DNA of 64,000 bases from Verrucomicrobiales bacterium (lineage in GTDB: Bacteria > Verrucomicrobiota > Verrucomicrobiia > Verrucomicrobiales > DEV007). The notes beneath the pieces are model-generated. The model did no database searches. It saw only the letters and a list, made by a program, of their open reading frames with translations, and was not told the origin of the DNA. This document shows, piece by piece, positions 46,851-54,373 of this stretch (position 1 is its first letter; each line of letters opens with the position of its first letter). A program made the position numbers and the translations under genes. The DNA lies in assembly GCA_012960505.1 (NCBI GenBank), contig DUBC01000036.1, forward strand, positions 180,433 through 244,432, written 5' to 3'.

Positions 46851-47654
46851 TTATAGTCTTTTAAGATGAAATCCTCCGTCGATCGGGATCGCGTGACCAG
46901 TCGTGAAAGGAAAGTGTCCGAGGAGCAGGGCCGACGCCCCTTTGCCCAGATCCTCTCCAGTCCCCCAACGTGAAAGGGGAACAAGATCTCCATCAGCAAG
47001 TATCTCATCATATTTGTCCTTTGCGCCAGCGGTCATATCTGATGTCATTATTCCGGGCCTCAGGTCATTCACTAGTATGTTGTGTTCTGAGAGTCGTGAA
47101 GCCCATACCTGAGTGGCCATGGATAGCCCGGCTTTTGAAATACAGTAAGCACCACGATTAACGGACACAGTGTCTGATGAGATGGATGATATGTTGATGA
47201 TTTGATAATGTGTTAATCGGGGCACATTGCCCTGTTTGATCATCATTTGAGCTACTTCCTGCGTTAGGAAGTAAGGCGCTTTCAGATTCACTGTCATGAC
47301 AATGTCGTAATCCTCTTCTGTTGCTTCTAGGCAGTCTCGCCGGTTCGGTTCGGTGATTCCAGCATTGTTAATGAGTGCATCTATGTGACCAAATTTTTCT
47401 GTAATCTGTGTAATGATAGTATGCCTGCTATTTGAATCTTCTAAGTTGGCTTGGATCAGGTCAAAGTGTTGATTTTTATTTTTGGATTCTTTGAGGCATA
47501 GGTCCGCTGTTTCGTCCGCGCCTCCTTTGCTGGATCCGTAATGAATAGCAACACTGAATCCGCACCTTGACATTTCTAAAGCAATTCCACGGCCGAGACC
47601 TCTTCCAGCTCCAGTGACTAGCACGACGGGGGTATCATTAGAATCTGAACTCAT
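46851..47654 (-). CDS. SDR-family oxidoreductase, first gene of the uronate operon
   Basis: 267 residues with a classical short-chain dehydrogenase fold: VTGAGRGLGRGIAL near the N-terminus, INNAG near 92, ISSIS with the catalytic Ser, YCISKAGL with Tyr and Lys, and a C-terminal GHAIPIDGGFHL. Annotation tools may call it a 3-ketoacyl-ACP reductase. In this operon a role in keto-uronate reduction, like DEH or 5-keto-uronate reductases, fits better, but this is inference. Its start faces araC across 108 bp. Confidence 0.88.
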   Translation of the reverse strand: MSSDSNDTPVVLVTGAGRGLGRGIALEMSRCGFSVAIHYGSSKGGADETADLCLKESKNKNQHFDLIQANLEDSNSRHTIITQITEKFGHIDALINNAGITEPNRRDCLEATEEDYDIVMTVNLKAPYFLTQEVAQMMIKQGNVPRLTHYQIINISSISSDTVSVNRGAYCISKAGLSMATQVWASRLSEHNILVNDLRPGIMTSDMTAGAKDKYDEILADGDLVPLSRWGTGEDLGKGASALLLGHFPFTTGHAIPIDGGFHLKRL

Positions 47655-47685
47655 TTTTTACCTTTAGTGCATGTTCTTTTTAATT

Positions 47686-47740
47686 GTTAGAACAAATCTA
47701 TTTCAATTAGCACAATATCGACTATATTATTTGTACTAAT
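47686..47740. promoter_or_regulatory. Repeated half-sites in the SDR/araC divergent promoter
   Basis: GTTAGAACAA (47686-47695) and ATTAGCACAA (47706-47715) match at 8 of 10 bases with a 20-bp period. TTGTACTAAT (47731-47740) is the inverse of ATTAGTACAA and matches the second at 9 of 10. Direct half-sites about two helical turns apart are typical of AraC-family binding, with a third, inverted copy near the regulator's own start. Confidence 0.5.
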
Positions 47741-47762
47741 AAAACGATAGAGCAAGAGATTT

Positions 47763-48614
47763 ATGCGTAATTACAGACCCATAATCATAGAAAAAATAGG
47801 TATTACATTACCTAGCATTGAAATACTTAAGCTCCGTCTCAATGAGCACTTACCTGAAAGTAGATCTTCATTTCATAGCCATAACCATGGGCAATTTTTA
47901 ATCTATTTGCGAGGGTGTGGAGAACAAACTGTTCAAGGGAACCGGTACCCTGCTAGGGCAGGTACAGTCATATATGTTGGGCCTAATGAACGGCACCGCT
48001 TTGAAAAGGAAAGATCTAGACAGCCTCTCTGTCTTGTGATTGATGTTAATTTATTATCTAATACTAAGAACCGAAGTATAACGACGTTAGCAGAACTCCC
48101 GGCAACAGAACTTAATCTGATTCGATCAAGAGTTTCTCAATTATTTGAAATGCGTGGACCAGGTAACGAAGATAAAATCGTTGCAGTCGGAGCTGTGATT
48201 CTTGATATTCTTGATCCGGTTCTCCGGGCGATTGGTTGGCTTGAGTCTAAGGGATTTAAGAGCTTATCAAGGGGCACGGTTAATGTACGTGTCGAAAAAA
48301 TAATAAATAATCAAATAGAGGACGCGTCTCTAAATTTAACAAAAATTTCTAAGATGTTGGGATTTCAACGTGACCACCTGAACCGTTTGTTAAAGAAAGA
48401 GAGCGGTCTTACTTTTTCCCAAATTCGTTCTCAGATTAGGTTAAAGAGAGCGCAGAGAATGTTAATTAATGGGTCAAGAGTCGGTGACGTTTGTGTAGCT
48501 GTCGGAATAAACGATCAGAATTATTTTGCTAGATGGTTCCGTTCCCAAGTTGGAACAGTACCAACAAAATGGCGTTCGGAAAATGCTACTTCAATTGCAT
48601 CAATTCAGGCTTGA
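47763..48614 (+). CDS. AraC-family transcriptional regulator
   Basis: 283 residues: a cupin-like sensor domain (about 35-100; SHNHGQFLIYLRG and GTVIYVGPNERHRFEK) and a C-terminal double helix-turn-helix (about 180-275; SLNLTKISKMLGFQRDHLNRL and VGDVCVAVGINDQNYFARWFR). The cupin probably binds the inducing sugar or uronate. It is divergent from the five-gene operon and likely controls it. Only a weak purine-rich stretch precedes the ATG. Confidence 0.92.
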   Translation: MRNYRPIIIEKIGITLPSIEILKLRLNEHLPESRSSFHSHNHGQFLIYLRGCGEQTVQGNRYPARAGTVIYVGPNERHRFEKERSRQPLCLVIDVNLLSNTKNRSITTLAELPATELNLIRSRVSQLFEMRGPGNEDKIVAVGAVILDILDPVLRAIGWLESKGFKSLSRGTVNVRVEKIINNQIEDASLNLTKISKMLGFQRDHLNRLLKKESGLTFSQIRSQIRLKRAQRMLINGSRVGDVCVAVGINDQNYFARWFRSQVGTVPTKWRSENATSIASIQA

Positions 48615-48683
48615 GAATCCAGAAAAATCAGACGGATTATTTTATAATTTTAAGGCTTTTTAGGGGGGGCGCTTCTGCAGACT

Positions 48684-49679
48684 TTATTGCTTCACTGCGA
48701 GTAATTTTAGCTTTCGATTCGAGACCAGTAATGTAGTCTTGCATTGTTTTTGACGTTTTGGGGCATCAAGCTGGCGGGTGAGTTCTTCCTTCACATCTTC
48801 GAATTTGCGCTGACCTGCTTTGGTTTTTTTTGTGACCTTGATCAGATGATAGCCGAATTTTGTTTCAACGATCTCTCCGACGTCACCGACTTTTTGAGTG
48901 AATGCGGCTTTCTCAAAGGTCGGGACCATTTGACCGCGACCAAAGGAACCAAGGTCACCGCCGCGGGCGCTGCTCGGACAATCTGAGTGCTCTTTAGCTA
49001 GCTTATCAAAGCCTGTTCCCTTTGCAGTTATTAATTGCGCTCTGAGTTTTTGAATGGCCTTTAATTTTTCTGATTTTACTTTTTCATCTAAGCCTGGGTC
49101 AATTTTTAAGAGGATGTGACTAGCAGTGATGTTTTCTTTTGAGTTAAAGGATTGCTTATTCTCTTCGTAGTGTTTTTGAAGTTCGGCGTCTGTCGGCGCT
49201 TTTACCGCGCTGAGTATTTCCTGGACGTGGAAGTTAATTAATAATTCTTCAGCCACCTCCGCTTCGAAGCTCTTTTCATTGTGTCCCATTTTCTTTATAT
49301 AGTCTTCAAACTTAACGGTCGGTGGAAGAGATCCTTTGATTTGCTCAAGAGTTCTCTTTAATTCTTTAGCATTAGATTTTGTTTTTGCTGTTTTAGCAGC
49401 CCCTAAGAGGAGATTTCGCGAGATAAGTTCTTCTGCCATTCTTGGGGTCACTTGTTTGATGGCGTTAGCACGTTGCTCGGCAGGCATTTGATTTAGGCTC
49501 GGCCCATAGCGCATGAGAAGAGCTCTTTCAATATCAGCTGGCGTGATTGTTTTGCCGTTAACAGTCGCTAGTTCTTGATTTTTTGTGTCTGGATTTGCTT
49601 TAGCCTCTGCAGCAATTAGCAAGGCAAAGGAAAAAAGAGTTGCGAATAAATAGGCGAGGATTCGAAATAGTTTGAACAT
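48684..49679 (-). CDS. Periplasmic parvulin-type peptidyl-prolyl isomerase (SurA/PrsA-like)
   Basis: 331 residues: signal peptide (about 1-28), a SurA N-terminal chaperone domain (about 35-165) and one rotamase domain (about 180-285). ITASHILLKID, SDCPSSARGGDLGSFGRGQM and FGYHLIKVTKK are the parvulin hallmarks. A short basic C-terminus follows. It assists folding of exported or outer-membrane proteins, relevant to the porins and secretins here. SurA has two rotamase domains, so this single-domain form is nearer to PrsA/PpiC. Confidence 0.92.
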   Translation of the reverse strand: MFKLFRILAYLFATLFSFALLIAAEAKANPDTKNQELATVNGKTITPADIERALLMRYGPSLNQMPAEQRANAIKQVTPRMAEELISRNLLLGAAKTAKTKSNAKELKRTLEQIKGSLPPTVKFEDYIKKMGHNEKSFEAEVAEELLINFHVQEILSAVKAPTDAELQKHYEENKQSFNSKENITASHILLKIDPGLDEKVKSEKLKAIQKLRAQLITAKGTGFDKLAKEHSDCPSSARGGDLGSFGRGQMVPTFEKAAFTQKVGDVGEIVETKFGYHLIKVTKKTKAGQRKFEDVKEELTRQLDAPKRQKQCKTTLLVSNRKLKLLAVKQ

Positions 49680-49839
49680 GGGTTTGTTTCTAGATCTATG
49701 ACCTTGAGAGCCTTGTTAAATTAAGAAGGGCGAGTTCATTCGTCTTATAAGAGCTCTATGGCAAACTATATTTAAGAAATGAAGTATCAAAAATTGTAGA
49801 AATTTAGAATTAATTTGTTATTTTAATAAGGTCTTGGAT

Positions 49840-50838
49840 ATGGAATTAGATCAATTATGTCTATCTGCTAGGGTTCGAATCTTTCGTCGGATTGTCTCTG
49901 CAATTATGGTGCTCGTCTGGTTATGGTCTTGCGGTGCTTTCAGATTTCTTATTGGGGTTCCAGCTTTCGTGGTTTTACCAATAATGATAATTGTGCCAAT
50001 CACTGTGGTGCGTTCATTGAGGTGGAAGAAGCCTATTATGGTTATTGCTGGTATTCTTTTTGTTATTTCTTTAGTTCTGCTCTTACTTGAAAAGCCAAAG
50101 CGTTATAAGGATTGGATTGAAAGTTGCAAAAAGCCTCCGGTCGTTCGGCTTTCAAAAAATAGGGAGGTGGTTAAAATTGATAACGTTAGAGAATTCAAGT
50201 GGAGGAGTGTTGATGATTATGACGCGGCCTGGGTAACGCGTAGTTATTATCTTGATCAACTCGATTCTCTTGACCTGGTAGTAGAACCATTAGGTGATTC
50301 GAAACTCTTTGCTCATTCCATGCTTAGTTTTGGTTTTGGTCCGGAGCGGAAAGTTGTTATATCGGCTGAAGCAAGAAAAGAGGAGGGGGAATCCTTTAGC
50401 CTCCTCCCAGGTCTCTATAAACAATTTGAACTTATGTATCAGGTGAACAGTGAGCGTGATGCGCTCACTCTGAGAGCTTGTCAGGAAGGAACTCAACTTT
50501 ACATATTCCCGATCAAAGCGAGCCAAGAATTCATGAAGAGTCTCTTTCTGAGTATGGCCGGAAAGGCTGGAAAGTTAACTGATGAACCTAAGTTCTATCA
50601 TTCTCTACGGGCCAATTGCACAACTGAGCTTTTTGATCACATAAAGAAAAATTATGATGGATCAATCAGTTATAGGAGGGGAGTTCTTTTTCCTGCCCAA
50701 TCTGGGAAGGTACTTCATGAGATGGGCTGGATGGATACGGACTTAGATTATGAGGAGGCCATGGAAAAATTTCGTTCTGGGATGAGAGTCAGGAAATTTG
50801 CAGATCACCCAGACTTTTCCAAAAAAATAAGAGAATAA
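49840..50838 (+). CDS. DUF4105-like membrane protein
   Basis: 332 residues from the ATG at 49840 (a TTG two codons earlier is less likely). Three N-terminal membrane helices (about 13-85) precede a soluble domain. That domain has HSMLSFGFG, a VISAEARKEEGESFSLLPG segment, YIFPIKASQEFMKSLFL, and a RANCTTELF motif with a conserved Cys. These are hallmarks of DUF4105 domains, thought to be periplasmic and possibly peptidase-like with His and Cys. The function is unknown. The stop directly abuts the dcd stop on the other strand. Confidence 0.72.
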   Translation: MELDQLCLSARVRIFRRIVSAIMVLVWLWSCGAFRFLIGVPAFVVLPIMIIVPITVVRSLRWKKPIMVIAGILFVISLVLLLLEKPKRYKDWIESCKKPPVVRLSKNREVVKIDNVREFKWRSVDDYDAAWVTRSYYLDQLDSLDLVVEPLGDSKLFAHSMLSFGFGPERKVVISAEARKEEGESFSLLPGLYKQFELMYQVNSERDALTLRACQEGTQLYIFPIKASQEFMKSLFLSMAGKAGKLTDEPKFYHSLRANCTTELFDHIKKNYDGSISYRRGVLFPAQSGKVLHEMGWMDTDLDYEEAMEKFRSGMRVRKFADHPDFSKKIRE

Positions 50839-51375
50839 TCAAAAGTTATTCTTCCACATCATTGATTCCATCGGTAGTGGGGATCTTTTATTGTATTTTG
50901 CAGAACTTTTTTGTGAATAAAGTGTATCAACTTGGCCTTGAAGTTCAAAGTAGATCAGTTGGCCTATCGGCATGAGGTGATAGACTCGGACGGGCTTGGA
51001 TGCGGAAATTTCAAGTGTCCAGTGATTACAAAAGCCGACGTCTCCTTTTCCTGCCGTCGCGTGGATGTCAATTCCTAGTCTCCCGACACTGCTCTTTCCT
51101 TCAAGGAAAGGTACATGCTTGTGAGTTTCCGTGTATTCTTCTGTCACTCCTAGGTAAACAGTTCCCGGTTCTAGAACGAATCCATCTGAAGGTATTTCGA
51201 AACTCTCAATTTTGTTATGTTTTTTTGCATCCAGAACTTCATCAGTGTAAGTGGCAAGAGTCTTTCCGAGCCTAACATCGTAACTGTTAGTGCCTAGATG
51301 TGACTCGATATAAGGTTCAACAACAATGCTGCCTTCTTGCATCGCGTCTCTTATAGCATGGTCAGTAAGGATCAT
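50839..51375 (-). CDS. dcd: dCTP deaminase Dcd
   Basis: 178 residues, trimeric dUTPase-like fold. EGKSSVGRLGIDIHATAG and the active-site Glu in FCNHWTLEIS are the family motifs. It makes dUTP from dCTP, or dUMP if bifunctional; the sequence does not settle which. It is slightly shorter than E. coli Dcd (193). purU lies 21 bp upstream on the same strand, so they may be co-transcribed. Confidence 0.94.
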   Translation of the reverse strand: MILTDHAIRDAMQEGSIVVEPYIESHLGTNSYDVRLGKTLATYTDEVLDAKKHNKIESFEIPSDGFVLEPGTVYLGVTEEYTETHKHVPFLEGKSSVGRLGIDIHATAGKGDVGFCNHWTLEISASKPVRVYHLMPIGQLIYFELQGQVDTLYSQKSSAKYNKRSPLPMESMMWKNNF

Positions 51376-51396
51376 GTTTTTGTATATTTCGTGAGG

Positions 51397-52263
51397 TTAG
51401 CTAAATACAACAGTTTTATTTTTTAATACGAGGACTTTTCTTTGAGAATGAGCCCACACGCCCCGCGACAATACGATTTTCTCTAGGTCCCTTCCATGGC
51501 GAATGAAGTCAGACAAGGATTCTCGGTGAGTGACGCTAATTACATCTTGAGCAATGATTGAACCTTCGTCTAAATCGGCGGTGACGTAGTGGCTCGTTGC
51601 TCCGATAAGTTTCACTCCGCGCTGATATGCTTGGTGATAGGGTTTGGCTCCCGCAAAGGCCGGGAGAAATGAATGGTGAATATTGATGATTTGATTGGGA
51701 AAATGATTAACGAAATTGTCACTTAGTATTTGCATGTATCGGGCCAAAATAATCGTATCGACATTGTGCTCCTTTAATATCTCAATCTCTGCTAATTCCT
51801 GATCCGCTTTATTTTCTTTGTTGATGGGGAATTGATGGAATGGGATGCCAAATCTGTCAGCTACTCGCTGGAGAGAATCGTGATTGCTTATAATTAACGG
51901 TATTTGGATGTGGAGTTCTCCAGATTCATGTCTTGATAAGAGATCATATAAGCAGTGTCCTTCCTTCGTAACGAATATCGCAACCCTTGGTGGTTGGTCG
52001 TTATAGTGAAGGTGCCATGTCATTTCGGAACCGCTGGCAATTTCTGTATTAAATTGTGAGTTTAATTGATCTTCTGTAAGTTCGAATCCGTCCATCTCCC
52101 ATTCGATTCTCATGAAAAAGGCTTCATTTTTTTCATCTACATGCTGATCCAAATAAACAATGTTTCCTTTGTTCTTGCCGATGAATGTAGAGACTGAAGA
52201 AACTAGACTAGGTTGGTCAGGGCATGAAATAAGTAGAATGGCGGTCCTCTTTAATGAAGGCAT
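51397..52263 (-). CDS. purU: Formyltetrahydrofolate deformylase PurU
   Basis: Hydrolyses 10-formyl-THF to formate and THF. I chose the ATG at 52263 (MPSLKRTAILLISCPDQ) because it starts directly at the ACT domain; 52314 adds only 17 residues. An N-terminal ACT domain (about 8-85) is followed by a formyltransferase-type catalytic domain with Asn and His in IINIHHSFLPAF, and Asp in YVTADLDEGSII. The 288-residue length is normal. It is followed closely by dcd. Confidence 0.95.
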   Translation of the reverse strand: MPSLKRTAILLISCPDQPSLVSSVSTFIGKNKGNIVYLDQHVDEKNEAFFMRIEWEMDGFELTEDQLNSQFNTEIASGSEMTWHLHYNDQPPRVAIFVTKEGHCLYDLLSRHESGELHIQIPLIISNHDSLQRVADRFGIPFHQFPINKENKADQELAEIEILKEHNVDTIILARYMQILSDNFVNHFPNQIINIHHSFLPAFAGAKPYHQAYQRGVKLIGATSHYVTADLDEGSIIAQDVISVTHRESLSDFIRHGRDLEKIVLSRGVWAHSQRKVLVLKNKTVVFS

Positions 52264-52399
52264 ATGTTTGTATGGAGTGCGCAAAGCACTAGCACTTAAT
52301 AGAGATAAAAACAAGTTCTCACAAGATAATGGAGATGAAGCCCTCTGATGCGGCTCCCTAATCCTTGTAAATTTCTTTCGATTGGTCTAACGAGACACT

Positions 52400-52570
52400 A
52401 TGAAATCATTTAGGAGGCTTACTTTTTCAATGATCATTCTTGTGGGGTTACTTGGGATTGTGCTTCATGCAGCCATCAAGTCTGTTTCTTCTGAAAGAAT
52501 AGTGAAGAGGTATGCCGTGGGGGGTGGTTTTTTTCTGGTGCTGCTGCTTTTATGTTCTCCTAGTTACTGA
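52400..52570 (+). CDS. Small two-helix membrane protein, 56 aa
   Basis: ATG at 52400 to TGA at 52570. Two hydrophobic segments (about 9-24 and 40-53) flank a basic loop (SERIVKR), a hairpin topology. No homology recognised. It is divergent from purU with an 85-bp upstream gap and is the only open frame in the 52.3-52.6 kb spacer. It could be real or chance. Confidence 0.45.
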   Translation: MKSFRRLTFSMIILVGLLGIVLHAAIKSVSSERIVKRYAVGGGFFLVLLLLCSPSY

Positions 52571-52592
52571 TTATTTTTTGATCTGCATAAGA

Positions 52593-54356
52593 TTAAGCTT
52601 TGGCGTCAGATGGTTTTTGAGGCTCCTTTGATGCCGACTTTTTAACATCGGGCTCACTCTTTCCTTTCCATTGTTTTACGAGTTCAGTGGCCAGTACCTT
52701 TTGTTCTTCGCTGAGTTTAGGTTCCAATCTTTTAACGGCTACTAGAGCTTCGGAATTGCCTTGTTCTGCAGCAAGAGTTATCCATTTTTGAGCTCTTACG
52801 AGGTCAGTCGAAACACCTTGCCCGAGAGCATATAGCATCCCTAAGGAAGCTTGACCTTCGGGGCTTCCCTGATTTGCAGCTTTCATTAGCCATCCTATGG
52901 CTTCTTGTGGATTAGGGTTTGATCCTTCACCCTTTAGGAGAAGTAAAGCCAAATTGACTTGGGCATTCGAGTGGCCGAGTTGAGCTGCTTTTTGATACCA
53001 TGCGGTCGCTTGAGCTGTGTTCTTTTCCATATCAATGCCGTTATGATATAGTGTGCCAATCTTGAACTTTAAATTTGCGAGTTTAAGCTCAGCTTCGGAA
53101 GATTCAATGGCTTCGGCGATTTGCTGAATGGCGAGAGCTCTTTCTTTGCCCTCTTTAAATTGGGATGCTAAGTCCAAGGTCTGTTGCATCATAACATTAC
53201 TCCTTTTTTGTATTTCTTTTGCGACACCTAATGATTGAGTAAGGATTAGTTTTTTGTCATTTTCGTTCCCTGACTCTTCAATGGCAGCAATGATTTCATT
53301 TAGGGCGGCGGCCTTTTCTTTGATTGGTTCGATTTCTTTTATCGATTTGATTGCGGCGCTGAGGGTTGCTTTACTCTCTTCCTTGAGTTCGCAATTGAAT
53401 TGAGCAACAGAAAGATAAGTGAGGGAAGCGGCTTGAGCTCCCTTATCTTTCATTGAGGTAATAATTTTTTGAGCTTTTTCAATCGTTGCATTTGATTGTT
53501 CTTTCTCTCCAGCTTTCATCAAAGTCACTGAGAAATCGCAAAGAACTTTGACCTGATCTTGAGGGTCTTGTATTTTCTTTATGAGAGCTAAAGCCGGGTC
53601 TTGTTTGGGTTTTAGAAGGTCCTTGATTGATTCTAATTGCCCCATAAATTTGGTCACTTCACTTACTTCAGCGAATTCTTTTAGTGCGAGGCTTAAAGAT
53701 TTAATTAGTTTTTCTTTCTCATCGGGTACCGTTATTGCAGACAATGCTTCTAGGCAGGAGTTCATGAACTTCTTAGCTTTTTCATTATTGTTAGAATAAA
53801 GGTTGGCGAGAGTGAGGTTTTGGCTAATCAAGAGCTTGGATTTAGGAGACTTTGCGGAATTAACTAAGGAGATGAAAGGATTTTCAGTGGGCAGTGCGGT
53901 TTCACTTTTTGTCGTTGTTTTAATTTCTATGGGAGAACTGAGGGCCAAGATAATAGGGTCGCTAAGTTCACCAACTTCATTAGTCCCGGCGAAAGGCTTT
54001 AGTGATGCCGCGAGGCTTGCTATGAGCGCTCTTTTTTCCCTAAGGTCATCAATTCCTCGGATGTTTATTTGGCAATCAGTAAGAATATTCATTACAGGCT
54101 CCATGTTTCCTGCGTGCAGATTGGCTATTGCAAGATGCTCTAAGGTTTTGCCTTTCTGTGTTTTGGTCTTTGCTTTGTCTGCAAGAATTCCGAAAGGAGT
54201 TGTCTGTTCCGCGGCGAGGCCATCAGTTGATTTCTCGTGAACGGGATTAGTAGTGCCTTGAGAATTAGGATCAGATCCATTGTTGAATATTACTCCCAAA
54301 GCGAAGATGCATGCTAGCGATGCGATAGTTAGGATAATTTTGTACCGTTTGTTCAT
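52593..54356 (-). CDS. Sel1-like repeat protein with N-terminal membrane anchor
   Basis: 587 residues. An N-terminal hydrophobic segment (about 6-25) is either a signal peptide or an anchor. Long helical repeats follow, with recurrent KAK/ALNEI/EKAAAL patterns resembling TPR. Three Sel1 repeats lie at about 430-540, for example AQATAWYQKAAQLGHSNAQ and ALGQGVSTDLVRAQKWI. A charged Lys/Pro tail ends the protein. Sel1 repeats mediate protein contacts. It follows the secretin by 17 bp, so it may be a periplasmic partner of that channel. Related proteins are common in envelope operons of unknown function. Confidence 0.8.
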   Translation of the reverse strand: MNKRYKIILTIASLACIFALGVIFNNGSDPNSQGTTNPVHEKSTDGLAAEQTTPFGILADKAKTKTQKGKTLEHLAIANLHAGNMEPVMNILTDCQINIRGIDDLREKRALIASLAASLKPFAGTNEVGELSDPIILALSSPIEIKTTTKSETALPTENPFISLVNSAKSPKSKLLISQNLTLANLYSNNNEKAKKFMNSCLEALSAITVPDEKEKLIKSLSLALKEFAEVSEVTKFMGQLESIKDLLKPKQDPALALIKKIQDPQDQVKVLCDFSVTLMKAGEKEQSNATIEKAQKIITSMKDKGAQAASLTYLSVAQFNCELKEESKATLSAAIKSIKEIEPIKEKAAALNEIIAAIEESGNENDKKLILTQSLGVAKEIQKRSNVMMQQTLDLASQFKEGKERALAIQQIAEAIESSEAELKLANLKFKIGTLYHNGIDMEKNTAQATAWYQKAAQLGHSNAQVNLALLLLKGEGSNPNPQEAIGWLMKAANQGSPEGQASLGMLYALGQGVSTDLVRAQKWITLAAEQGNSEALVAVKRLEPKLSEEQKVLATELVKQWKGKSEPDVKKSASKEPQKPSDAKA

Positions 54357-54373
54357 TTCTCTTTTTCTATTAT

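Noticed and set aside
49861..49890. GGTTCGAATC as a tRNA T-loop.
   Set aside because: It lies inside the DUF4105-like coding sequence and no cloverleaf can be formed around it.
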